Positions 53,034 through 62,638 of a stretch of 64,000 nucleotides of DNA are shown here, in pieces. The first letter of the stretch is position 1; each line of letters starts with the position of its first letter. Source of the stretch: Gordonibacter urolithinfaciens (GTDB lineage: Bacteria > Actinomycetota > Coriobacteriia > Coriobacteriales > Eggerthellaceae); the NCBI RefSeq assembly GCF_900199375.1, contig NZ_LT900217.1:1550001-1614000 (forward strand), in the 5' to 3' direction. The position numbers and the translations under genes are program-made. The notes beneath the pieces are model-generated. The model saw nothing but the letters and a program-made list of their open reading frames with translations. It did no database searches and had not been told where the DNA came from.

Positions 53034-54349
53034 TAGCGATCCCACCCTCTCATGATCGTCTGGTCGCGATCGGGACCCACGGCGATGATGCTGACGGGCA
53101 CGCCGGTGATCTTCTCCAGGTACTCCACGTAGCGCTGCGCGTTCTCGGGCAGCTCCTCGAAGGTGCGGCATTCGGTGATGTCGACGCCCTTCCAACCGGG
53201 CAGCTCCTCGTACACGGGCTTCGCGTGGAACAGCACGCTCTGCTGCATGGGGAAGTAGTCGTACACCTTGCCCTCGCACTCGTAGGCCGTGCACACTTTG
53301 ATGGTGTCGAAGGCCGACAGCACGTCCAGCTTCGTGAGCGCCACGTCAGTGAGGCCGTTGACCTCGGCCGCGTAGCGCGCGATGACCGCGTCGAACCAGC
53401 CGCAGCGGCGCTTGCGCCCCGTGGTCACGCCGAACTCGTGGCCCACCGCGCACAGCGTCTCACCGACCTCGGCCTCCTCGCCAACGCCCCCGTCCTCGGG
53501 GAAGCGCTGCTCCGTGGGGAACGGGCCCTCGCCCACGCGCGTGATGTAGGCCTTCTGGATGCCCAGCACGCGCTCGATGGCCGTGGGCCCCACGCCCGAA
53601 CCCGTGGCCGCGCCGCCGGCGCAGCACGACGAGCTGGTGACGTAGGGGTACGTGCCGTGGTCGATGTCCAAGAGCGTGCCCTGCGCGCCCTCGAAGAGTA
53701 TCGACTTGCCGGCGCGCAGGCCCTCGTTCAGCAGCTGGGCCGTCTCGGCCATGTAGGGCTTGAGGATGCGCGCGTAGGGCAGGTACTCCTCGCAGATCTC
53801 GTCGACCGTGTAGGTGTGCAGGCCGTAGATCTTCTGCAGCACGGGGTTCTTCTGCGCCAGCGCCGTCTCCAGCTTCAGGCGGAATATCTTCTCGTCCAGC
53901 AGGTCCTGGATGCGGATGCCCTTGCGGGCGGCCTTGTCCTGGTAGCACGGGCCGATGCCGCGCTTGGTGGTGCCGATCTTGTTCTCGCCCAGGCGCTTCT
54001 CGTCCGCGCCGTCGAAGTCCTTGTGGTAGGGCATGATAACGTGCGCATCGCAGCTGATCTTGAGGTTTTTGCAGGAGATTCCCTCGGCCTCAAGCATGGC
54101 CATCTCCTTGATGAGCACGCCGGGGTCCACCACCACGCCGTTGCCGATGACCGGCACCGCGTGATCGTACATGACGCCGGAGGGCATGAGGTGCAGCGCG
54201 AGCTTCTTGTCGCCGTGGATGACCGTGTGGCCGGCGTTGTTGCCGCCTTGGTAGCGCACGACGAAATCGTATTCGCGCGCGATCAGGTCGGTTATCTTGC
54301 CTTTGCCTTCGTCTCCCCACTGGGCGCCGACGAGTACCGTGCTGGGCAT
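53033..54349 (-). CDS. purA: Adenylosuccinate synthase
   Basis: 438 residues. [11 protein letters not shown] (P-loop), [46 protein letters not shown] and [11 protein letters not shown] are diagnostic. First committed step from IMP to AMP. AGGA lies about 9 nt before the ATG. Co-transcribed with purD. Confidence 0.97.
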   Translation of the reverse strand: MPSTVLVGAQWGDEGKGKITDLIAREYDFVVRYQGGNNAGHTVIHGDKKLALHLMPSGVMYDHAVPVIGNGVVVDPGVLIKEMAMLEAEGISCKNLKISCDAHVIMPYHKDFDGADEKRLGENKIGTTKRGIGPCYQDKAARKGIRIQDLLDEKIFRLKLETALAQKNPVLQKIYGLHTYTVDEICEEYLPYARILKPYMAETAQLLNEGLRAGKSILFEGAQGTLLDIDHGTYPYVTSSSCCAGGAATGSGVGPTAIERVLGIQKAYITRVGEGPFPTEQRFPEDGGVGEEAEVGETLCAVGHEFGVTTGRKRRCGWFDAVIARYAAEVNGLTDVALTKLDVLSAFDTIKVCTAYECEGKVYDYFPMQQSVLFHAKPVYEELPGWKGVDITECRTFEELPENAQRYVEYLEKITGVPVSIIAVGPDRDQTIMRGWDR

Positions 54350-54419
54350 ATGGTTCGCATCCTTTCGCGCCCGCGCCTGCGCGCCGGGCCGTCAACCTAT
54401 CCGCAGATTCATGATTATA

Positions 54420-56708
54420 TTACAGTTCCACAACGTTCAGCGCCGGATCGACCGAGCGCATGGACTCTACTATTTCTTCATGGCAGGTGAACAGAATCAC
54501 CTGGCGCGTGCGGGACAGTTCCGCAAGCGCAAGGGCGGCGCCGATGCGGCGGCGAGCATCGAAGTTCACCAAGATGTCGTCGGCCAAGATGGGCACGGAG
54601 CGGCCCACGTTGTCGGCCGTCATGAGCAGCGCGATGCGCAGTGCCAGGTAGAGCTGCTGGCACGTGCCCAGCGACAGGTGAACGGGCTCGCGCTCCGTCT
54701 TCACCGCATCCATCACCTGCAGCCTGCCCTCGGGCGTCATGACCACCTTGACCCAGCGCCCGTCGGTCATGAGCGAGAGAAGGCGGCTGGCCTGGCGGTA
54801 CACCTCGGGCTGGCTCTTGGATTCCCATGCGGCGATGGCGGCCTCCAGCATGCGCTTCGCCAAGAGCAGGCGCGCGTAGTCCTGGGCGCTCTCGTCTTGG
54901 CGCGTGCGCACCTGCTGGTAGCGCAGTTTCAGCTCGTCGAATCGGTGCGCGTGCTTGGCCTGGGAGAGCTCCTGTTTCAGCTCGCCGTAGCGACGGTTCA
55001 GGCTCTCGCTGGTCTCCAATAGGCCGACGCGCTGCCTGGTGCGCTGTTCGATGGCGGCATCCACGTCCTCTACAGAGGCGCCGTCGCGCAGGCCTGCGCG
55101 CTCGACGGCCCGGGCGCGTTGGCGCTCGACATCGGCGAGGTTGTCCTCCACGGAGGACAGGCGCGAGGCCAGCGCCTGCTGGCGCTGTTGGAACAGGCCC
55201 GTCTCGGCGCGGGCGTCCTTCGCCTCGGCCAGAAGCGAGCGGGCGCTGCGAAGAGAACCCTGCGCAGCCGAGAGGCCGACAGCGTCCAGCTGGGACCGGA
55301 TGCGTGCTGCCAGCTGCTCCTGCGCCGACAAGCATGCCTCGAGCTTCTTCTTGTCCTGCAGCATGACCCACTGGGCATCCTGCTTGCGGACCTCCAGCGC
55401 CTCGGCGGCCTTGTCGGGTCGGAACAGCATGACCAGCGCAGCGGCGGCCAGCATGAGGGAAAACACCACCAGGCCTATGCCGAGCGCGGTGAACGACAGG
55501 CTGGTGATCTCGCGGCCGTGCATGAACAGCGGCACGCCGGCCGCCACGAACACAAGGGGCAGCGCGATGGACAGTCCCACCTGCACGCTGCGCTGGCGCC
55601 GGCGCCCCTCGTGCACCTGATGCACGTCCTCGGTTTCGAGCAGCGCCTCGTAGGCGGCGGTAGACGTTGAGCAGTTCTCCTTGGCCAGGTCCACACTGTG
55701 CGCGCATTTTGCCTGCTCCTCGGCCAGCGCGTCGATGCGGTCGCGCAGGGCGCGCTCGTCGGCGGCGCCCAGGGCCACGAGCGCCGGATCCGAGGTCTGC
55801 TCGCGCACACGGTGCTCGGCGGCCAAGGCGGCCTCGTCCTCGCGCAGGCTGTCGCGCTGACGGCGCAGCTGGTCGCGCTGGGCGTCCAGCTTCTCCAGGC
55901 TGGCGCGCTGCGCGGCAAGCTCCTCGATGGATGCGTTGAGCGCGTCCAGGCGCGCCAACAGCTGCGCACGCTGCGGCGCCAGCTCGTGGAACTCCTTGTC
56001 CTGGGCCTTGTAGCGCTCCGTTTCGTCCGCGGCGGCGGCCATCTGGGCGCGCAGGTCGTCCTGCTCGGCGGTCAGGCGCGCGATGGAATGCTCGATGCCG
56101 GCGGCCTTCGAGGTGTATTCGGCCAGGCGGTCCTGCACCTCGGCGAGCGCGTGGGCGGGGCTCGCGCCCGTGCCGGATCCTGCCGTGAGCAGCTTCGCGG
56201 TCATATCGGTGGTGTTGCGCAGGCTGCGCAGCTCGTCGGCCGTGAGCGAGAACATGGTCTGGAACGTCTCGCGGTCGATGTCGTCCACCAGCTCGACCGG
56301 ACCTTGCAGGCCGTCGGCGTTGCGCACGCGCGAGAGCACGAGCTCGTTTTCGGACTCGGAGACAGACCCGGATGCGAGCACCCCGGGTTCGGATGCCGAG
56401 GCGGCCGCGGAGGCGTCAGCATTCTCGCCCTGAAGAGAGTCCCCCTCTTCCGGGCGCGGGGCGAAGAACAGCGAGCCGGCGCGGTCGGCGTTGCGCGGCT
56501 TATAGGTATTGCGGACGCCTCGGGCCTCCTCCCACCCGAACAGCACGCCGCCTGCGAACGAGGCCAGCGTGGACTTGCCGGCCTCGTTCTCGCCGAACAC
56601 CACGTTGAGGTGCGGGGTGAACGGGCCCACCACCTTGTTGGCGAAGGCGCCGAAGCTCGTGATCTTCATGCGCTTGAGGTACGGCGCGCCACCGTGCTCG
56701 GCCGTCAT
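54420..56708 (-). CDS. SMC-like ATPase, YhaN/SbcC family, with membrane helices in the coiled-coil region
   Basis: 762 residues. Walker A GENEAGKST (39-47), a central coiled coil (about 190-580), the ABC signature LSLGTCQQLYLALR and Walker B ILADDILVNFD at the C-terminus. The middle is interrupted by two hydrophobic stretches near residues 380-430 (VGLSIALPLVFVAAGVPLFM; GIGLVVFSLMLAAAALVML), as in YhaN-type proteins. It is the ATPase partner of the adjacent nuclease, with which it overlaps by 4 nt (ATGA). Role: DNA end processing or repair. Confidence 0.9.
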   Translation of the reverse strand: MTAEHGGAPYLKRMKITSFGAFANKVVGPFTPHLNVVFGENEAGKSTLASFAGGVLFGWEEARGVRNTYKPRNADRAGSLFFAPRPEEGDSLQGENADASAAASASEPGVLASGSVSESENELVLSRVRNADGLQGPVELVDDIDRETFQTMFSLTADELRSLRNTTDMTAKLLTAGSGTGASPAHALAEVQDRLAEYTSKAAGIEHSIARLTAEQDDLRAQMAAAADETERYKAQDKEFHELAPQRAQLLARLDALNASIEELAAQRASLEKLDAQRDQLRRQRDSLREDEAALAAEHRVREQTSDPALVALGAADERALRDRIDALAEEQAKCAHSVDLAKENCSTSTAAYEALLETEDVHQVHEGRRRQRSVQVGLSIALPLVFVAAGVPLFMHGREITSLSFTALGIGLVVFSLMLAAAALVMLFRPDKAAEALEVRKQDAQWVMLQDKKKLEACLSAQEQLAARIRSQLDAVGLSAAQGSLRSARSLLAEAKDARAETGLFQQRQQALASRLSSVEDNLADVERQRARAVERAGLRDGASVEDVDAAIEQRTRQRVGLLETSESLNRRYGELKQELSQAKHAHRFDELKLRYQQVRTRQDESAQDYARLLLAKRMLEAAIAAWESKSQPEVYRQASRLLSLMTDGRWVKVVMTPEGRLQVMDAVKTEREPVHLSLGTCQQLYLALRIALLMTADNVGRSVPILADDILVNFDARRRIGAALALAELSRTRQVILFTCHEEIVESMRSVDPALNVVEL

Positions 56709-57988
56709 TCGTCACCCCGGCTCAGCAGGTCGAGCACCAGGTCCTCGGCGTCGGCCGCCAAATCGTCGATACGGCGCGTGTAGGCGCTGGGCAGCTGGAT
56801 GTTCTTGAGCAGGAACTCTTCCTGGATATAGGCTATCTCGTCCTCGCGGTCGGCGCGCAGGGCGTCGGCCACCTGCAGGAACACGGCTGGGAACAGGCCT
56901 TCCCGGCGCAGCGCCTCCTTGTCGTACGGACGTAGCGTGGCATCGACGAGCGCGTCGCAGAAAAACGACGGGTAGCCGTCGTTGATGTGCTTGCGCAGGT
57001 CTTCCAGCACTCCGGGGCGCGCGAACACCGCGTGCAGCGGCGTGGTGCCCGTGAGCGTGATGCGCACGCACATCTCCTCGCAATGGGCCTTGCCGTTCAC
57101 GCGGAACAGCTCCCGCATGATCTTGTCGGTGACCTCGGCCACGTTCGCGCAATCGGCCACGTCCACGTCCATGCGCTGCCATACCACGCTGGCCGTGGGA
57201 ACGAACTCGAGCGCGGGGCTCGCGCCTTCCTCCAACGTCACGGCAAAGCAGCCGCGCTCGCCCGTCTCCTTGATATCGCGGCCCTGGATGCAGCCCGCGA
57301 ACACGAGGCGCGGGTCGTCGAACGAGGGGTGGGCGTACTTCATATGTATATGGCCGAGCGCCCAGTAGTCCATGCCCGACCGCAGGAGAGCGGCGGGGCT
57401 CGTGGGCGCCTTCACTGGATCGAGGTCCAATCCCGTGTGCAGCACGCCCACGGCGAAGGGCGCGTGCGCGACGTCGGGCACGGCATCGGCCAGCGCCTGC
57501 TCGGCCGCTGCACGCGTCACGCCGGCAGCGATATCCTCGTCGGACGGCCACGTCTGGTTGTAGTAGCCGCGCCCGCCGATAAGGGCCAGCGTCTCGCCGT
57601 CGCGCCGATAGGCCGCGAAACCGGGCTTGTCGGCCGGCAGCATGAGGGTGTTCGGCGGGAACGCGAAGAAGTCGCGGCTCCATGAAGTGAAGGGGTCATG
57701 GTTGCCGGTGCACAGGTACACGGGGATGCCGACCTTGTCCAGACGGCGCAGACCCTCGAAGAAGTGCAGGTAATCGCCGTAAGACGCGCGTGCGCTGTCG
57801 AAGATATCGCCTGCGATGACCACGAAGTCGACCTTGCGGGCCAGCGCGGCGTCCACCACGCGATCGTATGCTTCGGGGATAGCCGTGAGCAGGCGGTTCG
57901 CCCACGTTTCCGAGAGCGCCCTCAGGCCGCGGAACGGTGCGCCGAGATGCAGGTCGGCCGCATGGATGAATGTGATTCGCTTTCGCAT
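56705..57988 (-). CDS. DNA repair metallophosphoesterase, YhaO/SbcD family
   Basis: 427 residues. Metal-binding motifs DLH (12-14), GDIFD, GNHD and GHIH follow the Mre11/SbcD order. The C-terminal helical part would contact the YhaN-like ATPase. ATG 57988 lies 7 nt after a TACACT -10 with no ribosome-binding site, suggesting a leaderless message; a GTG two codons earlier is possible. Confidence 0.92.
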   Translation of the reverse strand: MRKRITFIHAADLHLGAPFRGLRALSETWANRLLTAIPEAYDRVVDAALARKVDFVVIAGDIFDSARASYGDYLHFFEGLRRLDKVGIPVYLCTGNHDPFTSWSRDFFAFPPNTLMLPADKPGFAAYRRDGETLALIGGRGYYNQTWPSDEDIAAGVTRAAAEQALADAVPDVAHAPFAVGVLHTGLDLDPVKAPTSPAALLRSGMDYWALGHIHMKYAHPSFDDPRLVFAGCIQGRDIKETGERGCFAVTLEEGASPALEFVPTASVVWQRMDVDVADCANVAEVTDKIMRELFRVNGKAHCEEMCVRITLTGTTPLHAVFARPGVLEDLRKHINDGYPSFFCDALVDATLRPYDKEALRREGLFPAVFLQVADALRADREDEIAYIQEEFLLKNIQLPSAYTRRIDDLAADAEDLVLDLLSRGDE

Positions 57989-58027
57989 GGGCACCAGTGT
58001 AGCGCGTACGCGGCCCGCGCGGGCCGG

Positions 58028-59440
58028 CTAGAAGCCGCCTGCGCGCGAATCGTCGATGAAATCCATGAAGCGCGTGTACTCCGGGTTGAACGCCAAGTCG
58101 ATATCGCGGGTAGGACCGTTTCGGTGCTTCGCCACGATGAGCTGCGCCGTGCCCAGATCAGGGCGGTCCTCGCTTTCCGCCTCCGTCTCGTCCATGCTTC
58201 GGTCGATGAACATGACGATGTCGGCGTCCTGCTCGATGGAGCCGGACTCGCGCAGGTCGGAGAGCATCGGGCGCTTCTTTCCGCGCATCTCCACGGCACG
58301 GGACAGCTGCGACAACGCGATCACGGGCATGTCCATCTCCTTCGCGAGCACCTTCAGGCCTCGCGAGATCTCGCCCACCTCCACGGCGCGGTTACCGTCG
58401 CGGCGCGTGGAGGGCGGCTGCATGAGCTGCAGGTAGTCCACGATGATGAGGCCCTTGCCCTCGGTGCGGCGCAACTCGCGGCGCGCTTTGGCGCGCGCTT
58501 CGAGAATGGACAGGCCCGGCGAGTCATCGATGTACAGCTCCAGCTTCGAAAGCGTGTTCGACGCGTCGGCGATGGCCCCCCAGTCGCCCTCCGAGATGAA
58601 GCCCGCGCGGATCTTCGACAAGCTGACGCGCGCCTCGGCGCAGAGGATACGCTGGACCAGCTGGCCCGCGCTCATCTCCAGCGAGAAGAAGGCCACGGCC
58701 GCGCCCGACTTAGCGGCGTTCACGGCCAGGTTCAGGGCGAACGACGTCTTGCCCACGCCGGGGCGGGCAGCCAAGATGACCAGGTCGCCGCCGCGGAAGC
58801 CGTGGAACAGGTCGTCGGCGTCCTTGAAGCCGGTGGGCACGCCAGCCATATGGTTCTGCTGCTCGGCCAGCTTGGTGATTTCCTCGAACGCCTCGGTGAG
58901 CAGGGAATCCATCTTGGAGAACGTGGACGACACGCGCTTCTCGGTCACACCGAACAGCGTCTTCTCAGCGTCCTCCACCACCTCGTCCAGGTTGTCGGGC
59001 GCGTCGTAGGCCAGCGCGTTGATGGAGGCGGCGGCGTAGATGAGCTCGCGGAGGATGGCCGTGCGCTTCACGATCTCGGCGTGGTTCTGCCAGTTCGTGA
59101 GCGCGAACGTGTTGTCGGCCAAATCGACCAGGTAAGGCTTGCCACCCACGGCCTCCAGCTGGCCCGTTGCGTTCAGGTTGTCGGCGAGCGATATCTGGTC
59201 GATGGGAATGCGGCGCGTGTTCAACTCGCAGATGGACTCGAAGATAATGCGGTGCGCCGGGCGGTAGAACGACTCGGGCTTGAGCTTCAGAATGAGCTCC
59301 TCCACCGCCTCGGCGTTCAGCATGCAGGCCGCCAAGACGGACTTCTCGGCCTCGATGTTCTGCGGCATCGGCTTGTTTTTCGGTGCCGATCCGTCGTTGA
59401 AGTCGTTGCTCCTTGTGCTGGCCTGGTACGCTTCCGGCAT
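58028..59440 (-). CDS. dnaB: Replicative DNA helicase DnaB
   Basis: 470 residues. The N-terminal DnaB domain (PQNIEAEKSVLAACMLN) is followed by the RecA-like C-terminal domain: ARPGVGKTSFALN Walker A, FFSLEMSAGQLVQR, GLIIVDYLQLM Walker B and SRAVEMRGKKRPMLSDLRESGSIEQD (two motifs joined). No intein or insertion. Separated from rplI by a strong bidirectional terminator and a DnaA-box group. Confidence 0.97.
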   Translation of the reverse strand: MPEAYQASTRSNDFNDGSAPKNKPMPQNIEAEKSVLAACMLNAEAVEELILKLKPESFYRPAHRIIFESICELNTRRIPIDQISLADNLNATGQLEAVGGKPYLVDLADNTFALTNWQNHAEIVKRTAILRELIYAAASINALAYDAPDNLDEVVEDAEKTLFGVTEKRVSSTFSKMDSLLTEAFEEITKLAEQQNHMAGVPTGFKDADDLFHGFRGGDLVILAARPGVGKTSFALNLAVNAAKSGAAVAFFSLEMSAGQLVQRILCAEARVSLSKIRAGFISEGDWGAIADASNTLSKLELYIDDSPGLSILEARAKARRELRRTEGKGLIIVDYLQLMQPPSTRRDGNRAVEVGEISRGLKVLAKEMDMPVIALSQLSRAVEMRGKKRPMLSDLRESGSIEQDADIVMFIDRSMDETEAESEDRPDLGTAQLIVAKHRNGPTRDIDLAFNPEYTRFMDFIDDSRAGGF

Positions 59441-59549
59441 AGTGGCTCTTCTCGCTCCTTCAGGTGTCCGCTACCTTGTTCCCGCTATAGTACCGCATAC
59501 GTTACCGCAGCTCATGTGTATTTTTCTTCTCGAAAAACCATGAGATGCG

Positions 59550-59638
59550 TTATCCACATGCAACGGAAAACCCCCTTCGCCCGTCAGCGGGGCAAAGGGG
59601 GTTTTCCCCCGTTTCCACAAGTTGGGTCCTGTGGAAAA
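59550..59638. promoter_or_regulatory. Three DnaA-box-like sequences between rplI and dnaB
   Basis: TTATCCACA (59550-59558) is a perfect DnaA box. GTTTCCACA (59611-59619) and TGTGGAAAA (59630-59638, inverted) are one- or two-base variants forming an 8-bp inverted repeat. They flank the rplI terminator. Confidence 0.5.
59565..59607 (-). terminator. Terminator of the rpsF-ssb-rpsR-rplI operon
   Basis: The 13-bp stem GGAAAACCCCCTT/AAGGGGGTTTTCC with an internal loop carries T tracts on both strands, 36 bp past the rplI stop. Confidence 0.8.
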
Positions 59639-59642
59639 GTAT

Positions 59643-60191
59643 TTATTCCTCGGTAGCCGTCTCGGCAGCCCCGGCGGGAGCCTCGGCCTCCTCGACAACC
59701 TCCACGGTCTCCTCGACCTCGACGACCTCGGCCTCGGCCGGCTCATCGACGTTGCCCACCAGCAGCTTCACGGACACCTTGATGTCGCGGTAGATGCCGT
59801 AGACCACTTCGTGCTCGCCAGCCGTCTTGATGGCATGGCCGAGCTCGAGGCGGCGCTTGTCCACATCGAGGTCGGTGGCGGCCTTGATGGCGTCGGCGAC
59901 CATGACGGCGGTGACGGAACCGAACAGCTGGCCCTCCTCGCCGACCTTCGCCTCGACCTTGACGGTGGCACCCTCGAGGGCGGCCTTCATCTTCTCGGCG
60001 TCGGCAATGCGGTTCTCCTCGCGCTTCGCAATGTTGTGCTTGCGCTGCTCGAGCTGCTTGAGGTTCCCCTTCGTCGCCAGGATGGCGAGTTTCTGGGGAA
60101 GCAGGTAGTTGTTGGCAAAGCCGGGGGCCACGTCGACGACGTCGCCTTCACCGCCCTTGCCCTTCAATTCTTGAAGCAGGATGACTTTCAT
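59643..60191 (-). CDS. rplI: Ribosomal protein bL9 with acidic C-terminal tail
   Basis: 182 residues. The N-terminal signature LKGKGGEGDVVDVAPGFANNYLLPQKLA is bL9. The usual length is about 150; here a Glu/Ala-rich tail of about 30 residues (from about 153) is added. Last gene of the ribosomal/ssb operon. GGAGG precedes the ATG. Confidence 0.97.
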   Translation of the reverse strand: MKVILLQELKGKGGEGDVVDVAPGFANNYLLPQKLAILATKGNLKQLEQRKHNIAKREENRIADAEKMKAALEGATVKVEAKVGEEGQLFGSVTAVMVADAIKAATDLDVDKRRLELGHAIKTAGEHEVVYGIYRDIKVSVKLLVGNVDEPAEAEVVEVEETVEVVEEAEAPAGAAETATEE

Positions 60192-60207
60192 GGAACCCTC
60201 CTTGCGC

Positions 60208-60468
60208 CTAGCGGCTGCGACGATCGCCGCGACCGCTGACGGCGGGCACCGCGTACGGCATCAAAGCCATCTCGCGGGCACGCTTGACGGCGTTCGCGAT
60301 GTCGCGCTGGTGCTGGGTGCAGGCACCCGTCACCCGGCGCGGCTTGATCTTTCCGCGATCGGTAACGTATTTGCGCAGCATTTGCGTGTCTTTGTAGTCG
60401 ACGTAGTTCGCCTCGTCCTTGCAGAACTGGCAGAACTTGCGACGCGGCTGCTTCGCGTAATCGGACAT
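60208..60468 (-). CDS. rpsR: Ribosomal protein bS18
   Basis: 86 residues. [19 protein letters not shown] keeps a Cys pair in the zinc-binding version, followed by [25 protein letters not shown]. Start with GAGG upstream. Confidence 0.97.
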   Translation of the reverse strand: MSDYAKQPRRKFCQFCKDEANYVDYKDTQMLRKYVTDRGKIKPRRVTGACTQHQRDIANAVKRAREMALMPYAVPAVSGRGDRRSR

Positions 60469-60491
60469 TTCACAAACCTCTTTCGTTTCGC

Positions 60492-60962
60492 TTAAAACGG
60501 GATGTCTTCATCGTAGACTGAAGAAGAGGCATCGACCACCGGCGCAGCCATGGGGGCTGCGGCCGGAGCCGGGGAATAGCCGCCCGCGTTGCCGCCATAC
60601 GACTGGTTTCCGCCGTATGAGGACGAATCGCTGTTGCGGCTCGACATGAACTCGAGCTCGTCGACGATCACCTCGATCTTGCTGCGCTTCTGGCCGTCGC
60701 GCTCCCACTGGCTCCAGCGGAGCTTGCCCTCGATGGACACCTTCGTGCCCTTGTTGAGGTAGCGCGAGAGGCTCTCGGCACGGGCGCCGAACATGGTGCA
60801 GTCGATGAAGTTGGGATAGTCCTCCCACTCGCCCGTCTGCTGGTTCTTGCGGCGGTCGTTCACGGCAACGCCGAAGCCGAGCACCGGCAAACCGCTCGCC
60901 GTGGAGCGCAGCTCGGGATCGCGCGTCAGGTTTCCGCTGATGATAACTCGGTTGATGCTCAT
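60492..60962 (-). CDS. ssb: Single-stranded DNA-binding protein
   Basis: 156 residues with an OB fold ([38 protein letters not shown]), a Gly/Ser/Ala-rich linker and the acidic tip DEDIPF that recruits partner proteins. It lies between rpsF and rpsR, the common gene order. Confidence 0.97.
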   Translation of the reverse strand: MSINRVIISGNLTRDPELRSTASGLPVLGFGVAVNDRRKNQQTGEWEDYPNFIDCTMFGARAESLSRYLNKGTKVSIEGKLRWSQWERDGQKRSKIEVIVDELEFMSSRNSDSSSYGGNQSYGGNAGGYSPAPAAAPMAAPVVDASSSVYDEDIPF

Positions 60963-61019
60963 GATACCTACCTCTTCTTCTCATGCTGGGGCGCCGCGGG
61001 CGCCCAATGCCACGTGCTC

Positions 61020-61313
61020 TTAATCGCGATCGGTACGCTTGACGATCATATGGCGCACAACGGCGTCATTGATGCGAAGAACGCGATCGAGTTCAGCAAC
61101 GTTAGCGGGATCGGCATGGAAATCGATGAGAGTGTAGTCACCGTCGGTCAGACCGTCGATCTCGTAAGCGAGTTTGCGCTTGCCCCAGTTGTCGACGTTG
61201 TCAACCGTACCCTCGCCCTCGGCGATCGTGGTCTCAATACGCTTCATAACAGCGGCACGGGATTCTTCGTCGATAGACGGAGCGACAAAAAACAGCAATT
61301 CATAAGCCTTCAT
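61020..61313 (-). CDS. rpsF: Ribosomal protein bS6
   Basis: 97 residues. YELLFFVAPSIDEESRAA, NVDNWGKRKLAYEIDGLTDGDY and HMIVKR near the end mark bS6. First gene of the operon, with an ideal GGAGG. Confidence 0.97.
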   Translation of the reverse strand: MKAYELLFFVAPSIDEESRAAVMKRIETTIAEGEGTVDNVDNWGKRKLAYEIDGLTDGDYTLIDFHADPANVAELDRVLRINDAVVRHMIVKRTDRD

Positions 61314-61388
61314 CAGCTCACCTCCTTTGGTCTTTAGCGGCTCCGGGGCTGGTGAAGGCAGTTAACCCGGAGCAGGATTAGCTTGCCT

Positions 61389-61417
61389 ATTCTAGCAAAG
61401 GGCCTCATGGGCTACAA
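61389..61417 (-). promoter_or_regulatory. Promoter of the rpsF operon
   Basis: TTGTAG (61417-61412), a 17-bp spacer and TAGAAT (61394-61389) on the minus strand, about 75 bp before rpsF. Confidence 0.6.
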
Positions 61418-61763
61418 GGAAAACTTTCTTCCTTACCAGCGCGCACATGCTTTCACCATCATTGCGCGGCGTGCCTCCCGCTTGTCCGCTGAACTTCTCT
61501 GGGAGCAGTATAGCAACGCGACCTTGCCGGGCGACCGTAATTCAACCGTCATGGAGCCGCGGGGAACTGATGCGGATCTGACGTGGATGACGTGCGGACC
61601 TTGCGCATCAGCCGCGCGTTCCTTGCGCGGGTAAGGCGCGCATCTGACACGACCGCTTCCGCAATTCGAAAACCCTGGCCATGAGCATGAGCGGAGGGGT
61701 CTTGCGTACACGGGTAACCGCTTTTTTCTTGAAAGGATCCTCAACATTGGAACATGGCCGAAT
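61418..61763. other. Intergenic gap with no supported gene
   Basis: Open frames here lack ribosome-binding sites and family features. A weak rightward hairpin with a T tract (AGCGG/CCGCT followed by TTTTTT near 61725) is present. Nothing else was recognised. Confidence 0.4.
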
Positions 61764-61809
61764 TGAAAACAGAGAGCCGGCTGTGTTCCATATGGAACAC
61801 AGCCGGCTC
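61764..61809 (-). terminator. Terminator with a 36-nt perfect palindrome
   Basis: 61774-61809 is a perfect palindrome centred on CATATG with arms GAGCCGGCTGTGTTCCA; CTGTTTTCAATT follows on the minus strand. It ends the acidic hypothetical gene. Confidence 0.75.
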
Positions 61810-61868
61810 GATTATCCGCCTCTTCGCAGCGTTTCTTTAGCTGCCGCAGATAATCAGCGCCTGCGTAG

Positions 61869-62393
61869 TTACTCGGTCTCTCCCTCGAAATCCTCTTCAT
61901 CGTCGAGGTACTTCTCGTCGATCTCGTCCTCGTCGTACTGGTCGGCCTCCTTGAGGCCGCTCATGAAGTTCGGCGCCTCGCCGATGTAGGCCGGTTCCTC
62001 CTCGAACGCAGGCTCGCCGTCTTCGCTCATCGTGTAAAGGAAGCCAACGGCCACGCCCTCGTCCTCGCCGGGAATGCCGCCCTCGGCGATGAGCGCATCC
62101 TTCGTCTCGTCATCGACTTCCACGTAGCCGTCATAGCACAGAGCGTACGCCTCGGCGCCGCGGGCGTTCTCCACCGTGTGGCGCGCGAAGGCGAAGCATT
62201 CGTCCGCCGACTCGCCCGGATGGTTCTCCAAGAACAGGTTCTCCTTCACCACGAGCGCGGTGAACGGCACCACGTCGGCACCTTGCTTCATCTTCTCCTT
62301 CGCCTCTTCCAGCGAGAAGAGCAGCACCTTTTCCAGGATCTCGGGGATCTCGGGTACTTCTACGTCCGAGCTCTCCACTACGCGATCGGCCAT
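61869..62393 (-). CDS. Acidic hypothetical protein, 174 residues
   Basis: A soluble, strongly acidic protein (C-terminal DEDEIDEKYLDDEEDFEGE) with no signal or membrane helix. Segments such as ENHPGESADECFAFARHTVEN and YDGYVEVDDETKDALIAEGG look folded. AGGAC lies about 7 nt before the ATG, and a strong terminator follows. I do not recognise the family. It stands alone between the rpsF promoter region and kdpC. Confidence 0.8.
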   Translation of the reverse strand: MADRVVESSDVEVPEIPEILEKVLLFSLEEAKEKMKQGADVVPFTALVVKENLFLENHPGESADECFAFARHTVENARGAEAYALCYDGYVEVDDETKDALIAEGGIPGEDEGVAVGFLYTMSEDGEPAFEEEPAYIGEAPNFMSGLKEADQYDEDEIDEKYLDDEEDFEGETE

Positions 62394-62583
62394 AGCCTCG
62401 TCCTTTCAACTGGCCGCCGCTGCCTGTCCGCTCTTTTTGGCGGCCCGCATGCGGCCCTCGTTTTTCCGTTGCCGACCAGTGTAGGGCTTCCCAGCGAGCC
62501 CTCGCTCGCGGACGGCGAGTTATTCGGCGTATCTTCAGATATTGATACGCGGCCGTTATTCAGGACGTTTCCCGCTCCCCGGA

Positions 62584-62599
62584 TGTTTCGCGTGAAACA
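62584..62599. other. parS site, one mismatch
   Basis: TGTTTCGCGTGAAACA, with arms extended to 13 bp each (CCCCGGATGTTTC), 40 bp past the kdpC stop. Confidence 0.75.
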
Positions 62600-62638
62600 T
62601 CCGGGGGATTCGGCGGTTTCGAACGGTTGGGAAGGCGG

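Noticed and set aside
61784-61799. TGTTCCATATGGAACA, a parS-like 16-bp palindrome
   Set aside because: It differs from parS at four symmetric positions and is the centre of a perfect 36-nt terminator palindrome, which explains it.
61433-61900. 155-codon minus-strand frame before rpsF
   Set aside because: No ribosome-binding site; it crosses the strong palindromic terminator, overlaps the next gene and shows no protein-like pattern.
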